Assembly: GCF_000429705.1 (NCBI RefSeq)
Contig: NZ_KE386941.1
Coordinates: forward strand, 1,612,001 to 1,676,000
Source of the DNA: Alteribacter aurantiacus DSM 18675
GTDB lineage: Bacteria; Bacillota; Bacilli; Bacillales; Salisediminibacteriaceae
Reading direction: 5' to 3'
DNA: 64,000 nucleotides
The notes beneath the pieces are model-generated. The model was not told the DNA's origin, ran no database searches, and saw nothing but the letters and a program-made list of their open reading frames with translations. The position numbers and the translations under genes are program-made. The stretch's first letter is position 1. Each line of letters opens with the position of its first letter. Below, one piece after another: positions 33,459-42,481 of the stretch.

Positions 33459-34316
33459 ATGAGTCCATTTTTAGGTGAACTGCTTGGTACAATGATCCTC
33501 ATTATTCTAGGTGGAGGCGTTGTGGCAGGCGTTGTGCTAAAAGGAACGAAAGCTGAAGGATCAGGCTGGATTGTCATAACTGTGGCATGGGGTCTCGCGG
33601 TTGCCATTGCTATCTATGCAGTAGGAAACATAAGCGATGCCCATATTAATCCGGCTGTTACCATCGGGTTTGCCCTGGTCGGCGACTTCCCATGGAGCAG
33701 TGTCCCTGGTTATATCGCTGCCCAAATGATAGGAGCCTTTATAGGTGCGTCTCTCGTATTCTTTCAGTATTTCCCCCATTTCAAAAAGACGACAGATCAA
33801 GGGGCCAAGCTCGGAGTGTTTGCTACAGGGCCAGCGATCCCTCATTCGCCCTCCAACTTCTTCAGTGAAGTGTTAGGGACGTTTATGCTTGTGTTTGGAT
33901 TATTAGCAATTGGAGCAAACGAGTTTACCGAAGGATTAAATCCAATCATCGTCGGTACGCTCATTATGGTTATTGGCTTGTCCTTAGGTGGAACAACCGG
34001 TTATGCGATTAACCCAGCAAGGGATCTTGGGCCTCGTCTCGCCCACTTTTTCCTTCCAATCCCTAACAAAGGGTCTTCAGACTGGGCGTATTCCTGGATT
34101 CCGATTGCCGGTCCTATCATTGGAGGTGGTTTAGGAGCACTGATGTACAGCGCATTGTTTGAGGGCATTGTCTATGTGGCACTTTGGGTGATGATCGGGC
34201 TGTTTGCTGCTGTACAAGCCTTAACAATCGTTTTGGAAAAACGCAAAAATATTAGTGAAGAATACAATGAAGAAGTTGTTCAGAAAAAAAATACTCAATT
34301 AAAACGAGGAGGATGA
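33459..34316 (+). CDS. glpF: Glycerol uptake facilitator (aquaglyceroporin)
   Basis: This 285-residue MIP-family channel lets glycerol diffuse into the cell. The two half-helix boxes are present, NPAVTIGFAL (about 67) and NPARDLGPRL (about 193), and the Asp after the second NPA is the glycerol-type residue. There are six membrane helices. ATG 33459 follows AGGAG by 11 nt; a GTG 12 bases earlier overlaps that site. It is co-transcribed with glpK, 4 nt downstream, from a catabolite-controlled promoter with an attenuator leader. Confidence 0.94.
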   Translation: MSPFLGELLGTMILIILGGGVVAGVVLKGTKAEGSGWIVITVAWGLAVAIAIYAVGNISDAHINPAVTIGFALVGDFPWSSVPGYIAAQMIGAFIGASLVFFQYFPHFKKTTDQGAKLGVFATGPAIPHSPSNFFSEVLGTFMLVFGLLAIGANEFTEGLNPIIVGTLIMVIGLSLGGTTGYAINPARDLGPRLAHFFLPIPNKGSSDWAYSWIPIAGPIIGGGLGALMYSALFEGIVYVALWVMIGLFAAVQALTIVLEKRKNISEEYNEEVVQKKNTQLKRGG

Positions 34317-34320
34317 AATC

Positions 34321-35817
34321 ATGGAGAAAAAATACATTCTATCATTAGACCAAGGAACGACTAGTTCAAGAGCGGTGTTGTTTAATAAGCAAGGTGAAGT
34401 TGTTGCGATTGATCAGCAGGAGTTTAAGCAATATTTCCCTAAGCCAGGCTGGGTGGAACATAACGCAAATGAAATTTGGAGTTCTATTCTCGGAGTAATC
34501 GCAGGTGTCCTTACAAAAACAGACATTTCTCCAAAGGAAATTGCAGGAATCGGAATCACCAACCAGCGGGAAACAACGGTTGTTTGGGAAAAAGAAACTG
34601 GCAGACCTGTTTACAATGCTCTCGTGTGGCAGTCTAGACAAACAGACGGTATCTGCAAAACCCTTAAAGAACAAGGCTTAAATGATACATTCAGAGAAAA
34701 AACAGGTCTTCTGATTGACGCTTATTTCTCTGGAACGAAAGTGAAATGGATTCTTGATAACGTAGATGGGGCAAGAGAAAAAGCAGACAACGGCGAGCTA
34801 TTATTCGGTACGATTGATACATGGCTAATTTGGAAGCTTTCAGGAGGCAAAGCTCACGTAACGGATTATTCAAATGCGTCTCGTACACTTATGTATAACA
34901 TTTACGATCTTTGTTGGGATGAGGAATTACTCGACATTCTCGACGTACCAAAATCAATGCTTCCTGAAGTAAGACCTTCCTCGGAAGTGTATGCTCATAC
35001 GGTCGATTATCACTTCTTCGGAGAATCCATTCCTATTGCTGGAGCTGCAGGAGATCAGCAGTCAGCTCTATTTGGACAAGCATGTTTTGAAGAAGGAATG
35101 GCCAAAAACACCTATGGTACTGGGTGTTTCATGTTAATGAACACAGGAGAAAAAGCAGTAAAATCCGATCACGGACTTCTAACGACATTAGCGTGGGGAA
35201 TCGACGGCAAAGTAGAATATGCTCTTGAAGGGAGTATTTTTGTAGCCGGTTCAGCGATCCAGTGGCTACGAGATGGCCTTAGAATGCTGAAAAAAGCATC
35301 AGATAGTGAAGACTATGCCAAAAAAGTATCCTCAACTGACGGGGTTTACGTTGTACCTGCCTTTGTAGGACTTGGCACACCCTATTGGGATTCAGATGTA
35401 CGAGGAGCCATCTTTGGTCTTACGAGAGGAACGGAAAAAGAACATCTTGTCCGTGCAACACTCGAATCTTTGGCCTACCAAACAAAGGATGTGCTACAAG
35501 CGATGGAAGCAGACTCCGGAATCGAACTGAAATCCCTCCGGGTTGATGGTGGTGCTGTGGCAAACGACTTCCTCATGCAATTTCAAAGTGATATCTTAGG
35601 ATCTGAAGTTGAAAGGCCACTAATTCAGGAAACCACAGCCCTTGGATCCGCCTACCTTGCAGGATTAGCAGTAGGTTTTTGGGAAGATAAAGCCGAGATC
35701 GGTAAGCAGTGGAGCATCGACAAAACGTTTGTGAATGAACTCTCTGAAGAAGAGCGCTCAAAGCTTTATAACGGTTGGAAAAAAGCAGTGGAAGCTACAA
35801 CGGTGTTTAAGCCATAG
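34321..35817 (+). CDS. glpK: Glycerol kinase
   Basis: This 498-residue cytoplasmic kinase phosphorylates glycerol to glycerol-3-phosphate with ATP, trapping what GlpF admits. It shows the FGGY fold: SLDQGTTSSRAVLFNK (6-21, phosphate loop), ITNQRETTVVWEKETGRPVYN (substrate binding, about 82), GAAGDQQSALFGQ (about 242) and the FGGY signature 2 region around GGAVANDFLMQFQSDIL. The histidine phosphorylated by HPr in low-GC Gram-positives, in the HFFGE context (about residue 230), is present. GAGGAGG precedes the ATG. Downstream lies a terminator; no glpD follows. Confidence 0.97.
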   Translation: MEKKYILSLDQGTTSSRAVLFNKQGEVVAIDQQEFKQYFPKPGWVEHNANEIWSSILGVIAGVLTKTDISPKEIAGIGITNQRETTVVWEKETGRPVYNALVWQSRQTDGICKTLKEQGLNDTFREKTGLLIDAYFSGTKVKWILDNVDGAREKADNGELLFGTIDTWLIWKLSGGKAHVTDYSNASRTLMYNIYDLCWDEELLDILDVPKSMLPEVRPSSEVYAHTVDYHFFGESIPIAGAAGDQQSALFGQACFEEGMAKNTYGTGCFMLMNTGEKAVKSDHGLLTTLAWGIDGKVEYALEGSIFVAGSAIQWLRDGLRMLKKASDSEDYAKKVSSTDGVYVVPAFVGLGTPYWDSDVRGAIFGLTRGTEKEHLVRATLESLAYQTKDVLQAMEADSGIELKSLRVDGGAVANDFLMQFQSDILGSEVERPLIQETTALGSAYLAGLAVGFWEDKAEIGKQWSIDKTFVNELSEEERSKLYNGWKKAVEATTVFKP

Positions 35818-35854
35818 ACGAAGATCCCACACCTGCTCTTTTCCGATCCAAAAC

Positions 35855-35897
35855 AAAAAAAAGCGCTGCCGAGTCATTTTTCCGGCAGTGCTTTTTT
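35855..35897 (+). terminator. Terminator after glpK (bidirectional)
   Basis: AAAGCGCTGCCG pairs with CGGCAGTGCTTT with one mismatch, flanked by A and T runs on each side. Confidence 0.9.
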
Positions 35898-35901
35898 GAT
35901 C

Positions 35902-36108
35902 TTACTTTTCCACTAGTCTCGCAACGGCTTTTCCACAAGTCTTACACTTTCCTTCTAGCAGGATTCCATCTGAATGGTCTTTGATAACATAATCCACGAT
36001 AGTTGTTTCAAAACAACTGCCACAAAAGACATTACTAATAAGTTTTTCCCTAATGTCTTTCGGAATTTCTCTCCACTTTTTCTCTGCATTCAAGTCTGTT
36101 ACGGACAC
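35902..36108 (-). CDS. Small zinc-ribbon-like hypothetical protein
   Basis: This 68-residue protein has two cysteine pairs, CGSC at about 29 and CKTC at about 56, a classic treble-clef or ribbon spacing, with an acidic-basic N-terminal helix. The GTG start at 36108 has AAGGAGG 7 nt upstream. It begins 12 nt past the end of the MFS exporter gene on the same strand, so it is probably co-transcribed with it. The role is unknown. Confidence 0.7.
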   Translation of the reverse strand: MSVTDLNAEKKWREIPKDIREKLISNVFCGSCFETTIVDYVIKDHSDGILLEGKCKTCGKAVARLVEK

Positions 36109-36120
36109 TTTATTGCCTCC

Positions 36121-37530
36121 TTATGATTTAACTGTCTCCCTCGCACCCTCCGGCTCTTCTTTTGGCAATAAGCTCGTAGCAATCAAAGTCAGTATGGCCA
36201 ACACAAAAAGTATAATAAACGCGGCGTGCAAGCCTTCTGCGAGAATGGCAGGTGCGACACTTGTTCCGTTATTCGTATGACCACCAATGTATTGGTTCAA
36301 CACAGCACCCAAAACGGTAATTCCTAGCGTTTGCCCTAATGTTCTTAAAAAGGCGTTTGAAGATGCAGCTGCTCCACGGTTATCCCAAGATACAGACGAT
36401 TGCACGATCACAGAAAAAATCGTCATAGAAAGACCGAAGCCTGTACCTACAAAAAACATAATCAAGATGAGCAGCCAGTTCGGTGTGGCACTTGAAATAA
36501 ACGTAAGCGAAAAGGTACTCATGGCAATAATACTTACACCCGTGAGAACAATTGGTTTTGCCCCGAGCTTTGTAAGTAACCGGCTACTCACAAAGGCTGC
36601 CAGTGGCCATCCGAGACTCATAGGAAGCAGGGTTAGTCCAGAATAGGTTGCCGGAAGTTCCAACACTCCTTGAACCCACAAAGGTAAATAAGCTGTGAGT
36701 CCAATGAGGATCGCGCCCATGAGCAATCCGCATGTGTTCGCTACTAATAAATGACGTATTTTAAATAGTTTAAAAGGGACCATTGGTTCTTTTACTTTAA
36801 ATTGAATGAAAATGAATACAGACAGGAACGTTAACGCAACGGCTAGCAAGATAAACATCAGCGGTTCATTCCATGCAATTTCATTTCCTCCCGATAAAAG
36901 AGCGTATAGCAAAGCCCCTGCTCCGATGATGAAGGTAATCGCTCCTCCAAAATCGATCGACCGCTTCTTCTTCTCCAGCTTTTCATCGAGGTTTTTCCAG
37001 ATCAAATACATGCTTACTAAACCAAACGGAATATTGATGTAAAAAATCCAGTGCCAGGTGAGAAAGTCGACGAAAAAACCGCCTACAAGAGGACCGAATA
37101 TCCCGGCAATTCCCCAGATCGAGCCGATAATCGCCTGCGCTTTTGCCCGCTGTTCATAAGAAAACACATCTCCGACAATCGTAAATGTCATTGGCATGAG
37201 CGCCCCTGCCCCTATCCCTTGAATCGCGCGGAATAAAATGAGCTGTTCCATGGATTGAGATAGCCCGCATAAAGCCGATCCAATCAAAAAAAGCGTGGCT
37301 CCTGTTATGAAAATCTTCTTCCTACCGAAGAGATCTGCTAGTTTTCCAAAAATCGGTGTCATCACCGCGTAGGTTAATAGGTAAATAGCAAACACCCAGC
37401 TGATTAGATCGAGGCCACCAAGGTCACTCGTAATGCTAGGCATCGCTGTACTGATCACCGTCACTTCAATTGCCGCTAGAAAAGTGGCAATGAGGAGAGC
37501 AATCACAATTTTGCGTTGGTATGTATTCAT
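36121..37530 (-). CDS. MFS multidrug exporter, DHA2 (EmrB/QacA) family
   Basis: This 469-residue proton-driven drug exporter has fourteen predicted helices. The family motifs are clear: motif A FGKLADLFGRKKIF (about 61-74) after helix 2, the motif C region GAGALMPMTFTIVGDV (about 114) and GPLVGGFFVDFLTWHWIFYINIPFG (about 144-168). ATG 37530 follows AAAGGA by 9 nt. A 17-bp palindrome lies 80 bp upstream, but no regulator gene is adjacent. Substrates are unpredictable. Confidence 0.9.
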   Translation of the reverse strand: MNTYQRKIVIALLIATFLAAIEVTVISTAMPSITSDLGGLDLISWVFAIYLLTYAVMTPIFGKLADLFGRKKIFITGATLFLIGSALCGLSQSMEQLILFRAIQGIGAGALMPMTFTIVGDVFSYEQRAKAQAIIGSIWGIAGIFGPLVGGFFVDFLTWHWIFYINIPFGLVSMYLIWKNLDEKLEKKKRSIDFGGAITFIIGAGALLYALLSGGNEIAWNEPLMFILLAVALTFLSVFIFIQFKVKEPMVPFKLFKIRHLLVANTCGLLMGAILIGLTAYLPLWVQGVLELPATYSGLTLLPMSLGWPLAAFVSSRLLTKLGAKPIVLTGVSIIAMSTFSLTFISSATPNWLLILIMFFVGTGFGLSMTIFSVIVQSSVSWDNRGAAASSNAFLRTLGQTLGITVLGAVLNQYIGGHTNNGTSVAPAILAEGLHAAFIILFVLAILTLIATSLLPKEEPEGARETVKS

Positions 37531-37609
37531 AGATGAATTCCTTTCAAATGGTTCTAACTCATATCTAGTATAGCAGATGGATGTGAAGGAACGTATTTTC
37601 TTAAAAGAG

Positions 37610-37626
37610 ATTATACTAGGTATAAT
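37610..37626 (-). promoter_or_regulatory. 17-bp palindrome upstream of the DHA2 exporter
   Basis: ATTATAC-TAG-GTATAAT is an exact palindrome containing TATAAT on both strands. It fits an operator on the exporter promoter. A second AT-rich inverted repeat (AATATTTATATA, 37645-37656, with its complement at 37676-37687) follows. Confidence 0.5.
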
Positions 37627-37796
37627 GACCCCCTTTTTAATTGGAATATTTATATAAATTACTAAATTAATTCTATATATAAATATTTTATACAGGACAT
37701 TTCTTCCTTTTTATACAAATCGGGTTAAAATACGACTTTTATAGCCGTATAGTAAAAGTAAATACTGATAAATTTTGTATAAAAAGGGGAGATTTG

Positions 37797-38864
37797 ATGA
37801 AAAAGAATATCTTATTGATGGGAGTATCAGCTACAGTTGCACTTTCACTTTTTGCAGGTCCTCTTATGAGCTCTTCTGTTCAGGCCGTTGGTAATGGTCC
37901 TGAAATGAACGAAAACCAAGAGATCAAACTTGAGAGACTTACAAGCTATGAAGAAATGAAAACATTTCTCGAAAGAGTTGATCGTCAAGCAGACCACATC
38001 TCTGTCGAAACAATTGGACAATCTGTTAAAGAAAGAGATATAGACTTGGTGAAATTCGGAGATAACCCTGCCAACCCTACAGTCTTGTTCCTTTCACAAC
38101 AACATGCTAATGAAGCCCTTGTTACTGAAGGTGTTTTTCAGCTTATTAGACACTTGTCATCCAACAGCCGTGAAGTACGAGACCTTTTAGAGAACGTTAA
38201 TGTTTTGTTTGTGCCCCGTTTAAACCCTGATGGAGCTGAGGGAGATGTAAATTGGGACACTTCCCATTTGTTAGGTGGCGGTCAGCAAACGAGAAACAAT
38301 GCAAACGGAATCAATTTAAATCGCACACATAATTCCTTATCTCAACCAGAAACAAGAGCCCTTCATGAACAGGTGCTTCAAAAATATGATATTGCCTTTG
38401 CTATTGATCTTCATCAACAAGTGGCTAATCGTGCTATTGGGGATGACGAACTTGTTTCTGGTTCAATGCTTTATCCAACAAGCGCTGTAACGGACGAGGT
38501 GCTTCTTCACTCTAAACAGTTAGGAGCAATCGTATACGAAGCAATAGAATCAAAGGGTTATGGGACATTTGCCCGTTATGGTGCCGGTGATACCTTAACA
38601 TCGAATGCAAGGAACAACTTTGCCACCCATTATGGAATACCTACTCTCCTTTTTGAGATGAGAGGGATGACAGACTCACCTAATATCACGTCCATTTTAG
38701 GACAAAAGAGTAACGGATACTTAATTAACCAAGCCGTTACAGCAATGCAAGAAACCATTCGTTCCGTTGCAGATGGCTCTATTTATGAGGCAGATGTGAC
38801 CATTTGGGATAACCTACCCACTCAGTATACCCTTACTCCTGATTCAGATGAGGATGGAGAATAA
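37797..38864 (+). CDS. Secreted M14-family zinc carboxypeptidase (short form)
   Basis: This 355-residue exported peptidase has a signal peptide at 1-30 (MKKNILLMGV, hydrophobic core to about 22, cut after VQA). The zinc-binding residues are His103 and Glu106 in QQHANEA and His206 in IDLHQQ. The substrate-binding NGINLNRTHN (about 170) and the C-terminal LLFEMRGM, with the presumed catalytic Glu, complete the M14 set. It ends in an acidic tail (DSDEDGE). ATG 37797 follows AAGGGGAG. Its own strong terminator makes it monocistronic. It is distinct from the larger M14 enzyme at the left edge. Confidence 0.87.
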   Translation: MKKNILLMGVSATVALSLFAGPLMSSSVQAVGNGPEMNENQEIKLERLTSYEEMKTFLERVDRQADHISVETIGQSVKERDIDLVKFGDNPANPTVLFLSQQHANEALVTEGVFQLIRHLSSNSREVRDLLENVNVLFVPRLNPDGAEGDVNWDTSHLLGGGQQTRNNANGINLNRTHNSLSQPETRALHEQVLQKYDIAFAIDLHQQVANRAIGDDELVSGSMLYPTSAVTDEVLLHSKQLGAIVYEAIESKGYGTFARYGAGDTLTSNARNNFATHYGIPTLLFEMRGMTDSPNITSILGQKSNGYLINQAVTAMQETIRSVADGSIYEADVTIWDNLPTQYTLTPDSDEDGE

Positions 38865-38881
38865 CAAAAAGTATTCACGAA

Positions 38882-38920
38882 ACAAAGCCTTGGTTTCATA
38901 AGAGAAACCAAGGCTTTGTT
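38882..38920 (+). terminator. Terminator after the short M14 peptidase
   Basis: ACAAAGCCTTGGTTTC pairs perfectly with GAAACCAAGGCTTTGT around 6 nt, followed by TT-rich sequence. Confidence 0.85.
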
Positions 38921-39023
38921 CATATAAATCACAAGCATCAAGGATCAACTATACTCTTCTAAGTTGTAAGAAATAGAGGCTGGAAGTGATGCTTTGGTTA
39001 AATAACTCACTCAACAAAAGCTT

Positions 39024-40058
39024 TTATGGAATAAGCACAATTTTTCCTTTTTTACCTGACTTTTTAAAATACTGCTGGGCTTCTTTCGCTTCCTCTAAAG
39101 GAAATGTCCTGTCGATGACCGGCTTGATTTTGTTGTCAGAAATTGCGCGCAGCATCCGTTTGAATTCTTCACGTGTTCCTAAGACAGATCCATACATCGT
39201 AATATGTTTCAAATAAAGAGTACGGAAGTCCAGTTCCGTTTTCTGCCCTCCGGAAGAGCCGGACGTACAAAATTTGCCCCCTTTTTTCAAAACGTTCAAA
39301 GACGTAGAAAACAGGGCATCGCCAACAACATCAAGTACAGTATCCACCGGACCTCCGTTTGCTGATAGGATTTCTTCTTCTAATTTATTAGATTTGTAGG
39401 ACAAGACGTGTGTCGCTCCGAGTTCCTTCATATGCTCTTCCAGCTTTAAATCTCCCACAAGAGCGATAACATCCGCACCGAATACGTTTGAGACGATCTG
39501 CACGTTGAGCGAGCCTACACCACCGTTTGCTCCAGTAACAATCACCGTTTCGCCAGGCTTCGGCTTCACTTGTTCGACCATATGCCAAGCGGTCATGCCA
39601 CTCACCGAAAACACACAGCTTTTCGTGTAGTCGTCAAGCGGCATATCAAAACATAGTTCCGCCTGCCAAACAACGTATTCGGCATACCCTCCATCATATT
39701 CAGAACCGATGAAAGACATATCACCAGCTATATGTTCCTGTCCCTCTTCTCCACTAGATGTAAAAGGAAACAAAACGACGTCTTTATCAAGCATCGTTTC
39801 ATAAACTTGTGAACCAACCTGTACTACTTTTCCAGTAATATCAGAACCTGGTGTGCGGGGAAATTGAACACCTTCCGGACGCCATCCGGATTTTTCTCCC
39901 TTACCATAAGCGCCTTCTCTCATCCAGATTTCCGTATTATTAATCGCACAGGCTTTTACCTGAACGAGTACTTCATGTTCTTTCGGCTTAGGAATGGGGA
40001 TGTCCGTTACCTTTAATTGATCCACATCTCCGTACCCGATAACTTGAACAGCTTTCAT
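39024..40058 (-). CDS. MDR-family alcohol dehydrogenase/quinone oxidoreductase
   Basis: This 344-residue medium-chain oxidoreductase has an N-terminal GroES-like half with EVLVQVKACAINNTEIWMREG (about 24) and a Rossmann half starting VIVTGANGGVGSLNVQIV (about 165). The catalytic zinc ligands of classical alcohol dehydrogenases are not all evident (no Cys-His pair at the usual site), so a quinone- or enal-reductase role is at least as likely. ATG 40058 follows AGAGGTG; a start three codons earlier overlaps it. NADPH as cofactor is inferred from the family. Confidence 0.84.
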   Translation of the reverse strand: MKAVQVIGYGDVDQLKVTDIPIPKPKEHEVLVQVKACAINNTEIWMREGAYGKGEKSGWRPEGVQFPRTPGSDITGKVVQVGSQVYETMLDKDVVLFPFTSSGEEGQEHIAGDMSFIGSEYDGGYAEYVVWQAELCFDMPLDDYTKSCVFSVSGMTAWHMVEQVKPKPGETVIVTGANGGVGSLNVQIVSNVFGADVIALVGDLKLEEHMKELGATHVLSYKSNKLEEEILSANGGPVDTVLDVVGDALFSTSLNVLKKGGKFCTSGSSGGQKTELDFRTLYLKHITMYGSVLGTREEFKRMLRAISDNKIKPVIDRTFPLEEAKEAQQYFKKSGKKGKIVLIP

Positions 40059-40189
40059 GGCAAGCACCTCTTTATCATTCGCTTTTCTCGTCTAATATGC
40101 GGTATTAATTAAAAGGCTATTCATGGTTCTTACTGAGTCATCTCTGTTGGATTGAACTATATAAATCGTACAAGCCGTTCACATAAAGC

Positions 40190-40222
40190 AAAAAGCCATC
40201 CGATGTAGATGGCTTCCTTTTT
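40190..40222. terminator. Orphan terminator-like hairpin
   Basis: AAAAAGCCATC pairs with GATGGCTT, with T-runs on both strands. It lies between the divergent MDR and small membrane genes. It could be a transcription insulator. Confidence 0.55.
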
Positions 40223-40295
40223 GAGGTATATGCGATTTGAATCCTCCAAGATGCCATGGTAGCATATTATAATATGATAAAAATCGGAGGTTACG

Positions 40296-40496
40296 ATGAA
40301 TCTAACTACCAAACTTCTTCTAAAATATTTGGCCATTTACTTAGGGCTATCTTTTCTCATTTTCTTCCCCCTTCGTCAGATCTTCGAATCAGGGGTCATG
40401 CAGATTGTATTATTTATTCTTCAATTTGCGGTATTACTTACGCTAGTTGTTCGTTACTATGGCCAAACGAAGCATTTACATGATAACAAAGAATAA
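40296..40496 (+). CDS. Small two-helix membrane protein
   Basis: This 66-residue protein has a hydrophobic first helix (LAIYLGLSFLIFFPL, 12-26), a short loop and a second helix (VMQIVLFILQFAVLLTLVVRYY, 34-55), ending in a charged tail. CGGAGG lies 6 nt before the ATG. A frame in another phase over the same DNA is a shadow. The family is not recognised, and no operon partners exist. Confidence 0.65.
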   Translation: MNLTTKLLLKYLAIYLGLSFLIFFPLRQIFESGVMQIVLFILQFAVLLTLVVRYYGQTKHLHDNKE

Positions 40497-40661
40497 CAAT
40501 GGGCATAGAGTGATCCTATCAATAACTCTAAGCTTTTTTAATTCCATAATTTCAGCTCAAACACTAGGTGCAGGAGAACGCTCGACCAAAGAAGGTACCA
40601 TTGAATAAAATGGAACTGTGATGATGACAAACATCGTTCCAATTCCAAATTACTTAAATCC

Positions 40662-40973
40662 TCATTCTCCATCACCTTCATGTTCTTTTAATCGAACGAG
40701 TAAGGCTAGAAATGTTCCATTTTCTGCGTACTCACAAGCAGATCCTTCTACAAAGCGGTCGGAACGAATGCAATAGGTGAGCATGGCTCTTGCTTCCATT
40801 TCCTCGGCAGTCTTAATGTTCTCTATCGTGATTTCTTTTGTTATGAGCTCGTTATAATGATGAATCATACAACCGGATTCGTACGCATCCTCTAAAAATG
40901 CACTCAAATCTCTTTCCCCTTTTGCCCCTCCTTCCATGTTCTTGAAATAAGAGATGTACTTTGATAATGTCAT
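40662..40973 (-). CDS. DUF6508-like protein
   Basis: This 103-residue protein matches the layout I know for DUF6508: N-terminal MTLSKYISYFKN, a helix FLEDAYESGCM, and the C-terminal signature AMLTYCIRSDRFVEGSACEYAENGTFLALLVRLKE, with Tyr, Arg-x-x-Arg-Phe and Gly in the conserved places. The function is unknown. ATG 40973 follows GGGGTG; a longer frame is read through the divergent promoter region. It is divergent from the DinB gene. Confidence 0.68.
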   Translation of the reverse strand: MTLSKYISYFKNMEGGAKGERDLSAFLEDAYESGCMIHHYNELITKEITIENIKTAEEMEARAMLTYCIRSDRFVEGSACEYAENGTFLALLVRLKEHEGDGE

Positions 40974-41092
40974 CGCTCTATTCACCCCGCCCAGTTTATT
41001 ACCTCCATTATAATCCACATTTTCGATTTATCTGTTTTCAAAAAAGGGATTTGTTTTTTATTTATCCAATAGTAAAAGGAGGAGGGATTCGA

Positions 41093-41563
41093 TTGAATGG
41101 TTTCTTTGAGTATAACTGGCAAGTGAGAGATGAGTGGTTCGCCTGGTGCGAAGCTCTTACAGAAGATGAAATAACCGAGGAACGCGTTGGTGGGCAGGGC
41201 ACTATCTTACGTACGCTGTTTCATGTAATTGATGTAGAGTACAGCTGGATCAGAGCTGTGGCAGGGAAAGATGACGTTGCTGTGTCCTTTGAACGTGTTG
41301 ATTCATTGGAAAAAGTACAGCAACTCTCTACTACATATCGTGAAGAGATTCGAGCATTTTTATATGCAAACCCTGATATTTGGGATCGAATTGGTGTGGT
41401 GAAGCCACCGTGGCTAGAGATCAGCTTTTCCTTTTATGAAGTTGGCCACCATGTTGTTGCTCATGAAATTCATCACATGGGGCAACTTTCGATTTGGTCA
41501 AGGGAAATGGGAAGAAGGCCTATTTCTGCAAATGCGATTGGTCGTGGATTACTACGTGGTTAA
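41093..41563 (+). CDS. DinB/YfiT-family putative metal-dependent protein
   Basis: This 156-residue four-helix-bundle protein carries the DinB pattern of three metal-binding histidines. His in TLFHVIDVEYSW (about 43), then His in GHHVVAHEIHHMGQLSIW (about 123-140), matches the usual H...HxxxH arrangement. Many relatives are thiol transferases or unknown. The TTG start at 41093 has AGGAGG upstream; the longer frame to 40961 overlaps the divergent gene. It is the first of two DinB-type proteins in the window (the other at 51300). Confidence 0.82.
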   Translation: MNGFFEYNWQVRDEWFAWCEALTEDEITEERVGGQGTILRTLFHVIDVEYSWIRAVAGKDDVAVSFERVDSLEKVQQLSTTYREEIRAFLYANPDIWDRIGVVKPPWLEISFSFYEVGHHVVAHEIHHMGQLSIWSREMGRRPISANAIGRGLLRG

Positions 41564-41705
41564 ACCAAATGTACTCTTTAAGAAACGTAAGAGTTCGTTC
41601 TGTATTTGAGGCACTTATAGTAGTGGTTTCGAGCTAATTCTACAAATTTCCTTAAAAAATAAAAATTATTTAGGTATTTGTATGAATCTGTGGTATGCTT
41701 TACTT

Positions 41706-41802
41706 AACCATTTTAATACCTGTAACATGATGTCTTCTGAGCTGCCTGATTGATGTCTGAATCCCTCCTTCTAGGGTCTGACATGTAACAGGCAGTTTTT
41801 TT
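41706..41802 (+). ncRNA. Candidate small RNA or stand-alone attenuator with an anti-Shine-Dalgarno loop
   Basis: A weak extended -10 (TGGTATGCT, 41691-41699) precedes about 97 nt ending in a strong intrinsic terminator. Its stem is CTGCCTG (41742-41748) with CAGGCAG (41789-41795), plus an inner ATGTCTGA/TCTGACAT helix, followed by seven T residues. The loop carries CCCTCCTT (41763-41770), complementary to AAGGAGGG. The nearest gene on this strand ends at 41563. No reading frame is seen. Confidence 0.45.
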
Positions 41803-41982
41803 GTATGATCCTCTTTGTGAGTCGATCAAGGAGATTTATCGACCGTCTTTATTTATGCGTCATTTTCCGTGACGTATGCGACTTTTCCTGAAGACAAGAA
41901 TCGATTTTGGTGATGTCGGTTCATCCGGAAAAGATCAACATCCCTCCCCCATCACTAAGCATCTCATTAATTATATAAAAAT
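41803..41982. other. Intergenic stem-loop-rich stretch, no gene
   Basis: Three short inverted repeats follow one another: GTCGAT/ATCGAC (41821 and 41838), ATGCGTCA/TGACGTAT (about 41856-41878), and CTTTTCC/GGAAAAG (about 41882 and 41928). None has a terminator tail. No gene is seen. Confidence 0.4.
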
Positions 41983-42013
41983 AAAAAGGACTCTCATGTG
42001 AGAGTCCTTTTTT
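41983..42013 (-). terminator. Terminator after the cold-shock gene (bidirectional)
   Basis: AAAAAGGACTCTCA pairs with TGAGAGTCCTTTTTT in a tight hairpin 6 nt past the stop codon. Confidence 0.9.
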
Positions 42014-42019
42014 GGTCAA

Positions 42020-42220
42020 TTATGCTTTGTTTACGTTAACAGCTTGAGGTCCGCGTTGGCCTTGCTCTGTTTCGAAAGTAACACTTTGACCTTCTTCTAG
42101 AGTTTTGAAGCCTTCGCCTTGGATAGCTGAGAAATGTACGAATACATCGTCTCCACCTTCAACTTCGATGAAACCGAAACCTTTTTCTGCGTTAAACCAT
42201 TTTACTGTACCTTCTTGCAT
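42020..42220 (-). CDS. csp: Cold-shock protein (CspA/CspB family)
   Basis: This 66-residue single OB-fold protein binds single-stranded RNA and DNA as a chaperone at low temperature and in growth transitions. Both RNA-binding motifs are present: KGFGFIEV (13-20, RNP1) and DVFVHFSAI (about 24-32, RNP2). ATG 42220 has AGGAGG 8 nt upstream; the longer frame upstream belongs to the leader. The leader of about 100 nt or more is typical of cold-shock genes. Which paralogue (B, C or D) cannot be assigned. Confidence 0.95.
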   Translation of the reverse strand: MQEGTVKWFNAEKGFGFIEVEGGDDVFVHFSAIQGEGFKTLEEGQSVTFETEQGQRGPQAVNVNKA

Positions 42221-42481
42221 GTGTGTATCCTCCTGTGTGGATTTTCTTTTGATCCACGATTTATTACTATTGATGTTCATGTAGCTATCAAAGGCGAAGA
42301 GTTCATAACTTTTCTGTCCTATGTAACTGAACAAAAATAATTCTTCTTTAGAATAACAGATAAAAATAGAAAAAGCAAATTGTAACGCAATTCCTTTTGA
42401 AATAAATCTTTGTGCCTATAAAAATGAAGAGCTTTCTAACATAGATGTTGTTGGTGAGCCAATACTTGACGAAGTATAAAG
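42221..42481. other. Cold-shock gene leader and fabF 3' region
   Basis: No gene is seen. This is the 5' region of the csp gene on the minus strand, AT-rich, without a recognised riboswitch. A long leader with temperature-sensitive folding would be expected here but cannot be judged by eye. Confidence 0.4.
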
